Source of the DNA: Roseiarcus sp963824475
Lineage (GTDB): Bacteria; Pseudomonadota; Alphaproteobacteria; Rhizobiales; Beijerinckiaceae
NCBI GenBank assembly: GCA_963824475.1
Contig: CAWGPR010000012.1
Coordinates: forward strand, 1,426,001 to 1,490,000
Reading direction: 5' to 3'
Length of the DNA stretch: 64,000 nt
Each line of letters begins with the position of its first letter. Positions within the stretch are counted from its first letter, which is position 1. Shown here one piece after another: positions 47,224 to 56,648 of this stretch. Both the position numbers and the translations under genes were made by a program. The notes beneath the pieces are model-generated. The model had not been told where the DNA came from and ran no database searches. It saw nothing but the letters and a program-made list of their open reading frames with translations.

Positions 47224-47802
47224 CTACCCCTCGAAGCCGCTGGCGGCCGGCCGGCCGTTCGCGCGCTTGCGGGCGGCAAAGCGCGCCGCGAGATAGGCAA
47301 GGCCGGGAACCCGTCTGGTCGAGACGGCGACGCGCCTGCGCCATTGGCGGACTACCGAGGCTGCGGCCTCTTTGTAAGGCGCGACGAGCCGATCGGCGTA
47401 GTGATGAAACGCCATCACCTTGTCATAAGCCCTGACGAACCATGGCATGGTCATCAGCCTGTGCTGCGTCAGATCGAAAATCGCCGGGATAAGCGCGACG
47501 GCGAGAAACTTCAGAACGATCCAGGCGATGGCTCCGGAGACGACATAGCCCATGGCGATGGCGACCGTGGCGACCACCAGGAGCGGCTCGACGATCAGAA
47601 ACGGCACCAGGAAAATCAGCAGCACGAGGGGCGCCGGCAGGCGATCGACCAGCGCGGCGAAGGCCCGCTTGAAACGCGCCCAGGGGACAAACCCGGCGAG
47701 GGTTCGCCCGACCGCCACCAACGCGTCCCACACCCAGGCGACGGCCAAAAACACCATCGCCAGCGCGAGCAGAGCCGTCCGCCTCACTCTAAAGCGTTTC
47801 AT
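47224..47802 (-). CDS. hypothetical membrane protein
   Basis: I do not recognise a family. From the ATG at 47802 (MKRFRVRRTALLALAMV) the product is 192 aa; the frame opens at 47835. Visible are a first hydrophobic segment (about 9-28), two or three central ones (APLVLLIFLVPFLIVEPLLV, VATVAIAMGYVVSGAIAWIV, LKFLAVALIPAIF) and a basic C-terminal region (RQWRRRVAVSTRR, ARFAARKRANGR) likely in the cytoplasm. It is divergent from pal and follows the thi leader region by about 110 nt. Confidence 0.7.
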   Translation of the reverse strand: MKRFRVRRTALLALAMVFLAVAWVWDALVAVGRTLAGFVPWARFKRAFAALVDRLPAPLVLLIFLVPFLIVEPLLVVATVAIAMGYVVSGAIAWIVLKFLAVALIPAIFDLTQHRLMTMPWFVRAYDKVMAFHHYADRLVAPYKEAAASVVRQWRRRVAVSTRRVPGLAYLAARFAARKRANGRPAASGFEG

Positions 47803-48051
47803 CCCAATAAGAATCCCGCGAAATCCCCGTAACAACTCAAGTTCACGACCGCGTGATGATGCCGATCAAACGAGGCGAGCACAAGGCATTTTGCGCCGCA
47901 ATATGGCCATTAATCCGCTGTTAACGCTGCCGCCGGGTTAGGCGGCGTTCGTAATCCGCTGGCAATGGACCGGTAAGCTTATCGGAACCTTGCGTTAACT
48001 CTTGGGACGGCTAGCTCGCGGGCGGGCGAGGGGTCGTCAGGAGCAGCTTGC

Positions 48052-48543
48052 ATGTTTGCGAACATGAGCCGGAGTTGGATTGCGCTGGCCGCGGCCCTCG
48101 GGCTCGGCCTCGCGCTAAGCGCCTGCGCGCACAACAACCCCGACAACCTCGCCGGGGGCTATGGCGGCGTCCCGGGCAGCGTACAGGAATTCAATCAGAC
48201 GGTCGGCGACCGCGTCTTCTTCGACACCGATCAGACCGATCTCTCGCCGACCGCTCAGGCGACGCTCGACAAGCAGGCGGCGTGGCTCAACCAATACAAC
48301 AAATACAGCTTCACCATCGAGGGTCACGCCGACGAGCGGGGCACGCGCGAATATAATTTCGCCCTTGGTTCGCGTCGGGCCCAGGCGGTGCACGACTATC
48401 TCGCCGCCAAGGGCGTCTCGGCTTCGCGCATGCGGACGATCAGTTATGGCAAGGAACGGCCGGTCGCGGTCTGCGACGACATTTCCTGCTGGTCGCAGAA
48501 TCGCCGCGCCGTCACCGTCCTCAACGGGGCCCCCAGCAGTTGA
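48052..48543 (+). CDS. pal: peptidoglycan-associated lipoprotein Pal
   Basis: Pal anchors the outer membrane to peptidoglycan and works with TolAQRB in cell division and envelope constriction. The 163-aa product has a lipoprotein signal with lipobox LSAC (Cys near residue 25), a short linker, and the OmpA-like domain with VFFDTDQTDLSP, FTIEGHADERGTREYNFALG and RRAQAVHDYL. tolB, usually just upstream, is not here; the 5' side is an intergenic region and the divergent membrane protein. cpoB follows. Confidence 0.95.
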   Translation: MFANMSRSWIALAAALGLGLALSACAHNNPDNLAGGYGGVPGSVQEFNQTVGDRVFFDTDQTDLSPTAQATLDKQAAWLNQYNKYSFTIEGHADERGTREYNFALGSRRAQAVHDYLAAKGVSASRMRTISYGKERPVAVCDDISCWSQNRRAVTVLNGAPSS

Positions 48544-48647
48544 GCGCCCTTCGCGAGCCGGAGCCGTACGAGGCTGTGACCCGACTTGAAACCGAGAGAT
48601 GCGGGGCGTATGGGCCGCTCAAAACGAACCCCTTCAGGAAGCCGCCA

Positions 48648-49607
48648 GTGACGCCATTGTTTCGTTCGCGCCTCGTCGCGGCGTTTGTCGCCTGCGTTGC
48701 GCTTGCGGCGCCGGCTCAAGCGCAGTTCAATCCCTTTCAACGCCAGCCGGCGCCGCCCGCCGACATTCCGGGCGGCGCGCCAGGCGACCCAGACGACGCC
48801 GCCGGGCTGGTGGTGCGCGTCAACCGGCTTGAGGAAGAGCTTCGCCAGGCCAACGGCCGGATCGAGGAATTGGAGAACGCGCAGCGTCGGCTCGAGGCGC
48901 AGCTGCAAAAGTTCCGCCAGGACGTTGAATTCCGGTTCGGCGATCGCTCCGGCGGCGCTCCGCCAGAGCCGGACGTGGCCGAAGCGCCCTTGGCCCCAAG
49001 CCAGCCGGGCGTCCCTCCGAGGCCGAGGAGGTCGGACGCATTCGATCCCGATTCCGATCCGAACGCGCCTGGCGCGCCGCGGCCGCTGGGGACTACGGCG
49101 CCGAGCGCGCCGCTCGTCCGCGAGACGCCTGCGGCCGGTCCGCCGCTCGAACTCGGCAGAGGCCCCCCGCCCGTCCCGGCCACGACCGGACCGACAATCG
49201 TCGGCTCCGGGGTGGCGATGATCGACCAGCCGAAAGAGCAGTTCAACGCCGCGTTGCAGGCCTTTCAGGCGGGGCAATATCCGGAGGCGGAGGTCGGGTT
49301 CAAGGCGTTTCTCGCCGCCAATCCGGCGCATCGCCTGACCCCGGACGCGATCTTCTATATCGGCGAGACCTATCTTCAGCGCTCGCGCCCGCGCGAGGCG
49401 GCTGAACAATATCTCAAGGTCACGACCGACTATTCCAAGTCGTCGCGGGCCCCGGAGAGCATGGTGCGGCTCGGGCAGACGCTCGCAGCCCTCGGCAATT
49501 CCCAACAGGCCTGCGCCACGCTGGGCGAATTCGGCAAGCGCTACCCGACCGCCTCCGCCTCGGTGAAGAAGCTCGCCGAGCATGAGAGCGCCAAGGATCA
49601 TTGTTGA
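48648..49607 (+). CDS. cpoB: Tol-Pal accessory protein CpoB (YbgF)
   Basis: CpoB is a periplasmic protein that coordinates cell-wall synthesis with outer-membrane constriction. A GTG at 48648, preceded by AGGAAG, starts a signal peptide (TPLFRSRLVAAFVACVALAA, cleaved after AQA). A coiled coil (RVNRLEEELRQANGRIEELE, about residues 50-95) and a long Pro-rich linker come next. The C-terminal TPR repeats include FNAALQAFQAGQYPEAEVGF and LTPDAIFYIGETYLQRSRP. The product is 319 aa. A frame from 48540 is open but lacks a signal-like start. It follows pal and overlaps tilS. Confidence 0.9.
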   Translation: MTPLFRSRLVAAFVACVALAAPAQAQFNPFQRQPAPPADIPGGAPGDPDDAAGLVVRVNRLEEELRQANGRIEELENAQRRLEAQLQKFRQDVEFRFGDRSGGAPPEPDVAEAPLAPSQPGVPPRPRRSDAFDPDSDPNAPGAPRPLGTTAPSAPLVRETPAAGPPLELGRGPPPVPATTGPTIVGSGVAMIDQPKEQFNAALQAFQAGQYPEAEVGFKAFLAANPAHRLTPDAIFYIGETYLQRSRPREAAEQYLKVTTDYSKSSRAPESMVRLGQTLAALGNSQQACATLGEFGKRYPTASASVKKLAEHESAKDHC

Positions 49608-50614
49608 GCGCCCAGCGCTCGCACGCTCTCTCGTCGGCTGACATCGACGCGCTGTTCGCCCCGTTTGTTCGCGCGAAGGCGCTCCTGATCGCCGTCTCCG
49701 GCGGCCCCGATTCGACCGCGCTGTTGCTCATGGCGGCCGAATGGGCGAAGCGCCGCGGCAGGACGCGGATCGAGGCGGCGACGGTCGATCACGGGCTTCG
49801 ACCCGAAAGCGCAGATGAAGCGAAGGCGGTCGCTAAGCTCTGCGCGCGGCTTGGGGTCGGCCACGGCGTTCTGCAATGGAAAGGCGCGAAGCCGACGAGC
49901 CGCCTGCAGGAGCGGGCGCGCGAAGCGCGCTACCGCCTGCTCGTCGACCACGCGAAGGCGATCGGCGCCGAGGCGCTCTTAATCGCTCATCACGCCGACG
50001 ATCAGGCGGAGACCGTGCTCTTTCGGCTGCTGCGCGGGTCCGGCGTCGCGGGACTGCGCGGGATGGACCTCATGACCGCGCGCGACGGCATGACCATCGC
50101 CCGGCCGCTCATGGCCTTGAGGAAGCGCGACCTCGTCGCCTTCGCCAATGCGCGCGGCGCGCCTTTCATCGACGACCCGTCCAACGTCGACCCGCGCTTC
50201 GCGCGCACCCGCCTGCGCGCGCTCCTTACGCGGCTCGGCGAGGAAGGCCTCGACGCCGAGGCGCTCGACCGGCTGGCGCGCCGCGCCCGCGAGACGGAGG
50301 AGGCGCTGGCGCATCTGACGGCTGAAGTCGAGGCGCGGATCGGCTCGGAAGGCGCGCTGGACGCTCGCGCGCTCTTCTCCGCGCCGATCGCGATCGCACA
50401 CCGGATTCTGGCGCGGCGCATCGCCGCGGCGGGCGGACGCGACGCGAGCCGCATCGGGCTCGAGAAGATTGAAGCGCTGGCGCTGAGCCTCGGCGCCGCT
50501 CTGAAGGAGCGGCGAGCCTACGGCGCCAATGTCGGCGGCGCGCTCATGCGGCTCTCCGTCAAGGGCCGGCTCACTTTCGCGCCCGAGCCGCCGAGGGCGA
50601 GCGGCAAGCGATAG
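49601..50614 (+). CDS. tilS: tRNA(Ile)-lysidine synthase TilS
   Basis: TilS attaches lysine to C34 of the CAT-anticodon tRNA-Ile, changing its identity from Met to Ile. The 337-aa product starts with TTG (49601, or 49604), overlapping the cpoB stop. It has the PP-loop SGGPDS (Ser33-Ser38), TVDHGLRPES, and the HHADDQAETVLFRLLRGSG segment that binds the tRNA and ATP. The C-terminal region is short, as in the minimal form. It is near two CAT-anticodon tRNA sequences (50685, 53079). Confidence 0.93.
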   Translation: MLSAQRSHALSSADIDALFAPFVRAKALLIAVSGGPDSTALLLMAAEWAKRRGRTRIEAATVDHGLRPESADEAKAVAKLCARLGVGHGVLQWKGAKPTSRLQERAREARYRLLVDHAKAIGAEALLIAHHADDQAETVLFRLLRGSGVAGLRGMDLMTARDGMTIARPLMALRKRDLVAFANARGAPFIDDPSNVDPRFARTRLRALLTRLGEEGLDAEALDRLARRARETEEALAHLTAEVEARIGSEGALDARALFSAPIAIAHRILARRIAAAGGRDASRIGLEKIEALALSLGAALKERRAYGANVGGALMRLSVKGRLTFAPEPPRASGKR

Positions 50615-50684
50615 CCGCGGCGGCCATCAGAGCGAGGGTCGCTTTGGAGGCGCCCTTCGCAAGTCTGAGATATTGATTTGTCGG

Positions 50685-50734
50685 TGGTAGCGGGAGAGGG
50701 AATCGAACCCCCGACCTCCGGGTTATGATCCGCC
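50685..50734 (-). pseudogene. 3' half of a CAT-anticodon tRNA (broken)
   Basis: Read on the minus strand, this contains the anticodon loop ATCATAA, the variable AGGTC, a T-arm with GTTCGATTCCC and TCCCGCTACCA, so it is the 3' half of a tRNA-Met/Ile-type gene. The 5' half (acceptor, D-arm) is absent and the anticodon stem cannot pair. It differs from the intact tRNA at 53079-53155. It may mark an old integration site of an island. Confidence 0.75.
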
Positions 50735-50815
50735 CTAATTCATCGTTGTATCAATAGTTTTTGTCACGAGCTAGAAGCGTTTCTGCGACTAAATCACGGA
50801 CAATTTCCGCCTCAT

Positions 50816-52243
50816 TCACGCGCCGATTTCGGGTTGTCGCTTAGCGAGAGTAAAGCGGCAAAAAAGTGTCCACAGCTCGGTGCGAACAACGAAAGCGCTG
50901 AGAACGGCGAGAAGCAGCGTTATGATCCACCACCAGGCTAGCTCGCTTGCCAGCCAGAGCCCGTAACCCAACGTGGAACTTGGGGAATTATTGTAATTGT
51001 TCGGGTAGTGAAGGCGCAGCACTGTCTGCGGCGCCTGACCTATGTATTGCAGCCTTGCCGACAAGCCTGCCAAGTTCAGGCATTCATCCAGAAATGGCGT
51101 CCACAACACAAAGACAATGGCTGCACCGGCGCTGCCGAACAATCGACGCCCCGACGGTGTCGGCAGCTGCCGCGATAACTCCGCCAAACCGGGCAATGCC
51201 AGCAAGAGGTAGATGCCGCGATAGATCACGCTCTGACTTGCGAAGAAACATCCGGACATCAGCACGGCACCCGCGACCAGGAAATCAAGCTGGCGGGACG
51301 GCAATCTGGCTTCTATGCAGCGCAAATCGCAGCGACGGGCTATAACGAATGCCGCGGTGATCGCCGAAACGACCAAGATCGGCAGGATAGCGCGCGATAC
51401 TAACGCACCAGTGGCCCGAGCTGTGTCCGCATCCGCGTAGCCCAGCCTCTCTATAACCTTCCCGACGAACACGCCAATTCCACCCGGAAGGTTCGCCGAA
51501 CCGAATTGCATGGTGAAATACGACGGGGCGGGAAGGTTGGCGAACATCAACCCGAGTTCGTGATGGTAAAACAGCAGGGTTGTTGCAAGCGCGGCCATGC
51601 TGGCGACCGCAACTGCCGCAATAACAAATAGCCGTTCTCGCAAGACCAGGATCAGCGCGACGAACGGATAAAATTTCACCAGCCCCGCGAGGATGATCAG
51701 ACCATAACCGCCAAGGCGGAACGCCAGCGGCAAAACGCGGAGATGGATGCCCGCCACAATCATCAAAAACAAGATGAGGTCGGCGTTGCCGCGTTCAGCG
51801 GCAAGGAACGTGGCGGAGGACAGCGTCGCGAACAGAGCAATGATGCGGTCATGCAAGTCGTGCGGTGGCGTCAGCGTCGCAAGGGAGAGGAAAAAAAGCA
51901 GGCAAACCGAGAGCATCGTGACATTGGTCCAATGTTCGCCGGCCTCGAGGAAGGTGGCGCGGAGCAACAAAGGGGAGTAAGGAAACGGCTGGAGGTTTCC
52001 CCAAACCGTGTGGCATGCATTATCCCTGTAAACATTCACGCCTTCCGACCAACAGCGGATGGCCGAAGGTATATACTCCCAGTCCGTAAAAGGATGTGCC
52101 GCCCGAAATTTGATCACTCCGTTCATCAGCTTGATATAAAGGTACGGGTATTTCATGTAAATGAATGTAAAAAAGCTCAACACCAACAAGCCGCACGCCG
52201 ATACCGCGAAGCGGAAAATCAGGGGCCTCAATGAAATTCCCAT
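50816..52243 (-). CDS. membrane glycosyltransferase-like protein (GT87/DUF2029 type)
   Basis: The 475-aa product has about ten or more hydrophobic segments, an early acidic loop (AAHPFTDWEYIPSAIRCWSE) and the PFPYSPLLL motif. It also has AAERGNADLILFLMIVAGI and GLVKFYPFVALILVLRERLF stretches, which occur in DUF2029 polyprenyl-phosphate mannose-type transferases. Such enzymes move a sugar from a lipid carrier at the membrane; donor and acceptor here are unknown. The start GGAAGGAGCACGG...ATG is plausible. By eye its codons are less GC-rich than the flanking core genes, and it lies between two tRNA sequences, so recent transfer is likely. Confidence 0.75.
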   Translation of the reverse strand: MGISLRPLIFRFAVSACGLLVLSFFTFIYMKYPYLYIKLMNGVIKFRAAHPFTDWEYIPSAIRCWSEGVNVYRDNACHTVWGNLQPFPYSPLLLRATFLEAGEHWTNVTMLSVCLLFFLSLATLTPPHDLHDRIIALFATLSSATFLAAERGNADLILFLMIVAGIHLRVLPLAFRLGGYGLIILAGLVKFYPFVALILVLRERLFVIAAVAVASMAALATTLLFYHHELGLMFANLPAPSYFTMQFGSANLPGGIGVFVGKVIERLGYADADTARATGALVSRAILPILVVSAITAAFVIARRCDLRCIEARLPSRQLDFLVAGAVLMSGCFFASQSVIYRGIYLLLALPGLAELSRQLPTPSGRRLFGSAGAAIVFVLWTPFLDECLNLAGLSARLQYIGQAPQTVLRLHYPNNYNNSPSSTLGYGLWLASELAWWWIITLLLAVLSAFVVRTELWTLFCRFTLAKRQPEIGA

Positions 52244-53078
52244 CCGTGCTCCTTCCTGATGCTCCTCGCACTGGCGGACGGATCTGGTTTCGGGCGGGCC
52301 GCGCGGGCTGATGGCTAGCGCGAAGGTTTGGAGGCGCTCAGAGACATGACCAGCAAGTCAAAAGACCAGGTGTTGACGTTGTAGTATTGGATATGGCGGA
52401 TGAAACCGCCGGCGGGTCAGCCATTCTAACCACGCGAACGCGGCGAGGCCAGGTCAGTGACGCGAGGAAGAATGTGGCTGTGAAGGCTCCGCGCGCTGCC
52501 CGGCGCTTTGGCTTTTGGGCTGCATCCTTTAAAAGACCGATCAACCTTCCCAGATTCGTCCATCTCCTCTTTGATCCCGCCAAACTTTTGAGTCTCTTTC
52601 GCGGCGTCACAAACCGCTTTCGCTTTAGTGATCGTTTTACGATCCTTGCCAATAATACGGGCAATACGATCCGCAGCGCGGCCTCGGACACTGTGGGGAA
52701 TTTCCCCGGACTGTTTCTTTCGGCCCGGAGCTGTCTTCCCGTGATCCGCTTGCCTCGCTTTCGCCTTCGCCGGCTCGGGGAGGTCATGGCTGAAGACCTG
52801 GAGGCTGGGAAGCGGGCTAAACGCGGTAAAAAGGTTTTCTGAAACCCTTTTACCCAGCCTCGACGAACAGGGCGTCGACAAGAATCTTGCCAAGCGCGCC
52901 CGTAAAGCTCAAGCGATGCCTAGAGGCCGGGAAGCGGGCGAAACCGCCCCACCTCGTAGTTGTGGGCGGCCCGCTGCTACGCCGCTCGATCTTCGTCTTC
53001 CGTTACCCTCAGAGATACCCCGACCCAAACGACGATGGGCATCCTTTGGTGAAACTTCCGATAAGCCATTGGTTTTAT
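52244..53078. other. 835-nt region with a decayed ParB-like remnant
   Basis: No intact gene. On the minus strand around 52520-52720, one frame encodes DRIARIIGKDRKTITKAKAV, CDAAKETQKFGGIKEEMDES and GKVDRSF, which resembles the helical region of ParB/KorB-like nuclease-associated DNA-binding proteins of plasmids and integrated elements. The flanks in this frame have no similarity, and the ParB nuclease domain is missing. I treat it as a remnant (low confidence) of a mobile element next to tRNA. Confidence 0.35.
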
Positions 53079-53155
53079 TGGTAGCGGGACCCGGACTCGA
53101 ACCGGGGACCTACGGATTATGATTCCGCCGCTCTAACCAGCTGAGCTATCCCGCC
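53079..53155 (-). tRNA. tRNA with CAT anticodon (Met, or Ile2 if lysidine-modified)
   Basis: 77 nt on the minus strand fold into a full cloverleaf: acceptor GGCGGGA/TCCCGCT, D-arm GCTCAGCTGGTTAGAGC, anticodon arm GCGGA-ATCATAA-TCCGT, T-arm CCGGTTCGAGTCCGG, and an encoded CCA end. The anticodon is CAT. It is not the initiator type. Elongator Met and Ile2 are difficult to tell apart by eye; the closeness to tilS has no necessary meaning. Confidence 0.93.
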
Positions 53156-53309
53156 GATATCGACGCTAGAGCATGATGAAGTTTGGCGGTCCCATCTGCC
53201 CTCACCCCGACCCTCTCCCAGAGGGAGAGTGGGCGCGACGGCGCCACGGCGCGCAACGCGAGCCGCCCCTATAAGGAGAGGCCCACAAGCCTGTCAAGGC
53301 AAACGCGAG

Positions 53310-54404
53310 TCAGTCCTGGTTCGGCGTCTCGGGGAAGACGCGCGTGACGTGGCCCATCTTGCGGCCCGGGCGGATTTCGAGCTTGCCGTAGAGATGCAGG
53401 CCGAGGTCGGGCTGGGCGAGGATGTCGCGCCAATCCTCGGCGTCCTCGCCGATCAAATTGTGCATTTCGGCCCGGCCGCGACGCGTCGTCGCCCCGAGCG
53501 GCCAGCCGGCGATGGCGCGGACGTGCTGCTCGAATTGCGACGTCTGCGCGCCCTCGAGCGTCCAGTGGCCGGAATTGTGGACGCGCGGCGCGATCTCGTT
53601 GACGACCAGCGCCTCGCGGCCCTGGCGGTCGCGGGTGACGAACATCTCGACCGCCAGCACGCCGACATAATCCAGGGCGTCAAGCACAGACGCTGCAATA
53701 CGCTTGGCCTCGGCCGCCGTCTCCACGCTGACCCGCGCCGGCGCGCGCGTGCGGGCCAGAATGTGGCGCTCGTGCTCGTTCTCGCAGAGGTCGAAAGCCG
53801 CGATCTCGCCTTCCAGGCTGCGGGCGGCGACCACCGACACCTCGCGCTCGAAGGCGACGAAGCCCTCGAGAATCATCGGCGCCGAGCCCAGCGTGCGATG
53901 AACCGCGGCGACATTGGAGCCTTCGCGGATCAGCGACTGGCCCTTGCCGTCGTAACCGAACCGCCGGGTCTTGAGGATCGCGGGGCGGCCGAGCTCGGCC
54001 ACCGCCCGAACCAGCGCGCCCGCGTCCTCGACGCCGACGAAGGGCGCGACCCTATGGCCGAGATCGCGCAGAAAGGTTTTCTCCGTCAGCCGGTCCTGGG
54101 TCAGCGCCAGCGCCCGGACGCCCGGACGCACCGGCAGGCGCTGCTCAAGAAATTCGACCGTCGACGTCGGCACGTTCTCGAACTCATAGGTGACGACGTC
54201 GACGCCTTGAGCGAAACCGGCCAACGCCGCCTCGTCGTCGAAGGCGCCGGTGGTGCGCGCCGCCGCCGCGTCATAGGCCGGCGCCGCCTCTTCGGGAGCG
54301 AAGATGTGGGTGCGCAGGCCCACTTTCAGCGCCGCCATCGCGAGCATGCGCCCGAGCTGGCCGGCGCCGAGAATGCCGATCGTCGCGCCGGGGCTCAGGA
54401 TCAT
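53310..54404 (-). CDS. purK: N5-carboxyaminoimidazole ribonucleotide synthase PurK
   Basis: PurK makes N5-CAIR from AIR, bicarbonate and ATP in purine synthesis. The 364-aa ATP-grasp product begins ILSPGATIGILGAGQLGRML and has VVTYEFENVPTSTVEFL, AILKTRRFGYDGKGQ, ILEGFVAFEREVSVV, VAVEMFVTRDR-like and VNEIAPRVHNSGHWTLEGA motifs, all typical. Its start overlaps the purE stop by 4 nt. It is the second gene of purE-purK. Confidence 0.96.
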   Translation of the reverse strand: MILSPGATIGILGAGQLGRMLAMAALKVGLRTHIFAPEEAAPAYDAAAARTTGAFDDEAALAGFAQGVDVVTYEFENVPTSTVEFLEQRLPVRPGVRALALTQDRLTEKTFLRDLGHRVAPFVGVEDAGALVRAVAELGRPAILKTRRFGYDGKGQSLIREGSNVAAVHRTLGSAPMILEGFVAFEREVSVVAARSLEGEIAAFDLCENEHERHILARTRAPARVSVETAAEAKRIAASVLDALDYVGVLAVEMFVTRDRQGREALVVNEIAPRVHNSGHWTLEGAQTSQFEQHVRAIAGWPLGATTRRGRAEMHNLIGEDAEDWRDILAQPDLGLHLYGKLEIRPGRKMGHVTRVFPETPNQD

Positions 54405-54922
54405 CGACTGGCGGTCTCAGACTTGGGTCGATCATCCTCGGGCCGCTCGGCGACATCCGCGGTGCGCTTCGCCCGCCACGCCTCGAGCCGCGCCGCAAGC
54501 TTTTCGTCGCTCAGCGCCAGCACGGAAGCGGCGAGCAGCGCGGCGTTGACCGCGCCTGGCTCCCCGATCGCGAGCGTTCCAACCGGAACGCCGGCCGGCA
54601 TCTGGACGATGGACAAGAGGCTGTCCAGGCCCGAGAGCGCCTTCGAGGGGACCGGCACGCCCAACACCGGAAGCGTGGTCATGGCGGCCGTCATGCCCGG
54701 CAGATGCGCCGCCCCCCCTGCGCCAGCGATGACGACCTTGAACCCCGCGGCCTTCGCGCCCTTGGCGAAGGCGACCAGCCGGTCCGGCGTGCGATGGGCG
54801 GAGACAATTCGCGCTTCATAACCGACGCCGAGCGCCTCAAGCGTCTCGGCGGCGCGGCGCATGACCGCCCAGTCGGACTGGCTGCCCATGATGATGGCGA
54901 CAGGTTTCGACGCCCCGCTCAT
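54401..54922 (-). CDS. purE: N5-carboxyaminoimidazole ribonucleotide mutase PurE
   Basis: PurE moves the carboxyl group of N5-CAIR to make CAIR. The 173-aa product has VAIIMGSQSDWAVMRRAAET, VSAHRTPDRLVAFAKGAK, IAGAGGAAHLPGMTAAMTTL and PVLGVPVPSKALSGLDSLLS with the catalytic His region, matching the family. It lies upstream of and coupled to purK. Confidence 0.97.
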   Translation of the reverse strand: MSGASKPVAIIMGSQSDWAVMRRAAETLEALGVGYEARIVSAHRTPDRLVAFAKGAKAAGFKVVIAGAGGAAHLPGMTAAMTTLPVLGVPVPSKALSGLDSLLSIVQMPAGVPVGTLAIGEPGAVNAALLAASVLALSDEKLAARLEAWRAKRTADVAERPEDDRPKSETASR

Positions 54923-55091
54923 GAGGCCCCGCTCACAAGCCCGAGTCGACGCGATTCATGGAGCTTGCGCTTAAAGGAAGGCCGCAAGGGGCGCAAGGCG
55001 ACGGCGCGACCGCCTTTGCCAACGCCGTTTCGCACGCTAGGCGTTTCCTTGGCGCGCTCCCCAAACTGGCGCACTCACGTGGAGGCGAGCA

Positions 55092-56462
55092 TTGGAACCA
55101 GGAACAAAGTCCGCCGCCTCGGGCGCCGTTGAGCCGGCGGCCGGCGCCAACGTTCCCGCGACGCTTCGCGACCCTGACGCGATCCGTTTCTGGATCGCCG
55201 TCGCTCTGACCGGGCTATGCGCCGGTCTTGGCGCGGCCCTCCTGACACTGCTGTTCAACGCGACGCAGGAGCTCGCCTGGGGCGTGGCCGAAGGTTCGGC
55301 GCTGTTGGAAGCGGCGCGGCAAGCCAGTCCATTGCGTCATGTCGGTTTGCTGCTGGCCGCCGGACTTGTAGTCAGCTTGGGTCAGTGGGCGCTAACCCGG
55401 CTCGCTAGCGGCAACAGTATCGACGTTACGGCGGCGATCTGGTTTCAGGCCGGCCGCATGCCGGCGTGGCGAACGCTCGGCACCGCGGTGCTGTCGATCG
55501 TGATTGTCGGCATGGGCGCTCCGCTCGGCCGCGAGGGCGCCCCGAAGCAGTTTGGGGCGGTGTTCGGCAATCTGCTCTCGAGCCTTCAGAGGCTTTCGGA
55601 CGAACAGCGCCGCCTGGTGGTCGCGATCGGCGCCGGCGCCGGCATGGCCGCGGTCTATAGCGTGCCGCTCGGCGGCGCGCTGTTTGCGCTTGAAGTGGTG
55701 CGGGGGGCGCTGGCTCTGCGGCTGGTCGTTCCCGCGCTTGCGGCCGCGTTGATCGCTGCGAAGACGGCGAGCTTCGTCGTGCCCAACGCGCCGCTCTACA
55801 CCGTTCCGGCCTACGCAATCTCGCCCGACGTGTACCTCTGGACGATCATCGCCTCGCCGGTCATCGGCTTGTGGTCGGTCGCCTTCGTCCGAGCGATCTC
55901 ATGGGCCTATGGCGCTCGCCCCTCTGACTGGCGCCGGTTCATTGCGCCGCCGCTCGTCCTCGTCGTCGTCGGGCTCCTGTCGATTGTCTTCCCGGAGCTT
56001 CTTGGCAATGGGCAGGATGTCGCTCAGCTCTTGTTCCTGCATCCGCTGGCGCCGTTAGTTCTGGCGATGCTGGTGTTCGTTCGGCCGATCGCGACGTTCG
56101 GCTCGGTGGCGAGCGGCGCGCCCGGAGGCCTGTTCACGCCCTCGCTCGCCGCCGGCGCGCTGGCGGGGGCCGCGTTGGGCCAGCTCTGGCTCTGGGTTCA
56201 TCCGGGAGGCGAAATCGGCCTTTACGCGCTTCTGGGCGCGGGCGCGATGCTGGCGGCGACCACGCAGGGACCGATTTCGTCTCTGGTGCTGATGATGGAA
56301 CTGACCGGCCAGGCCCGCGCCTTTGCCCTGCCGATGCTGGCGACAATCGTCATCGCCACCGCGACCGCGCGCCTGATTGAATGGCGCTCGATCTATGAAG
56401 CCCGACTGACCGATGAAGAAGTGGCCGAGCGCTTGCGGGCGCGCGAGCCAAGAGGCGCTTGA
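55092..56462 (+). CDS. ClC-family chloride channel/transporter
   Basis: The 456-aa membrane protein begins with TTG (55092) preceded by GGAGGCGAGCA, a good ribosome-binding site. Family signatures are present in the expected order: GMGAPLGREGAPKQFGAVFG (the GREGP-like site, here GREGA), the AAVYSVPLGGALFALEVVRG region, GAPGGLFTPSLAAGALAGA (the GxFxP-like pore loop) and LAATTQGPISSLVLMMELTG. ClC proteins move chloride, fluoride or act as H+/Cl- antiporters; which one is not clear. No CBS domain is present. It is a single gene divergent from purE. Confidence 0.92.
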   Translation: MEPGTKSAASGAVEPAAGANVPATLRDPDAIRFWIAVALTGLCAGLGAALLTLLFNATQELAWGVAEGSALLEAARQASPLRHVGLLLAAGLVVSLGQWALTRLASGNSIDVTAAIWFQAGRMPAWRTLGTAVLSIVIVGMGAPLGREGAPKQFGAVFGNLLSSLQRLSDEQRRLVVAIGAGAGMAAVYSVPLGGALFALEVVRGALALRLVVPALAAALIAAKTASFVVPNAPLYTVPAYAISPDVYLWTIIASPVIGLWSVAFVRAISWAYGARPSDWRRFIAPPLVLVVVGLLSIVFPELLGNGQDVAQLLFLHPLAPLVLAMLVFVRPIATFGSVASGAPGGLFTPSLAAGALAGAALGQLWLWVHPGGEIGLYALLGAGAMLAATTQGPISSLVLMMELTGQARAFALPMLATIVIATATARLIEWRSIYEARLTDEEVAERLRAREPRGA

Positions 56463-56471
56463 GCGCCGAGC

Positions 56472-56582
56472 GTCATCGCGACCCCCGGATCAAGTCCGGG
56501 GGAAGCGATCCAGAGGTCAAGGGACGCCGCACCGGCCCTGGATCGCCGCGCCCCCTCCGCTCACGCTCGAGTCCTCGCGATG
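56472..56582. repeat. intergenic palindromic repeat after the ClC gene
   Basis: GTCATCGCGAC at 56472 is inverted in CTCGCGATGAC at 56573, enclosing about 90 nt that include CCCCCGGATCAAGTCCGGGG (a local palindrome). It belongs to the same style of repeats as at 15302 and 60600. It may also work as a transcript end for the ClC and chaB genes. Confidence 0.6.
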
Positions 56583-56648
56583 ACGTCAAACAGGCGCGCC
56601 CGAGCGCGCCAACCGCGCTACCGCCGCTTGACTGGGCGCGGGCTTCGG

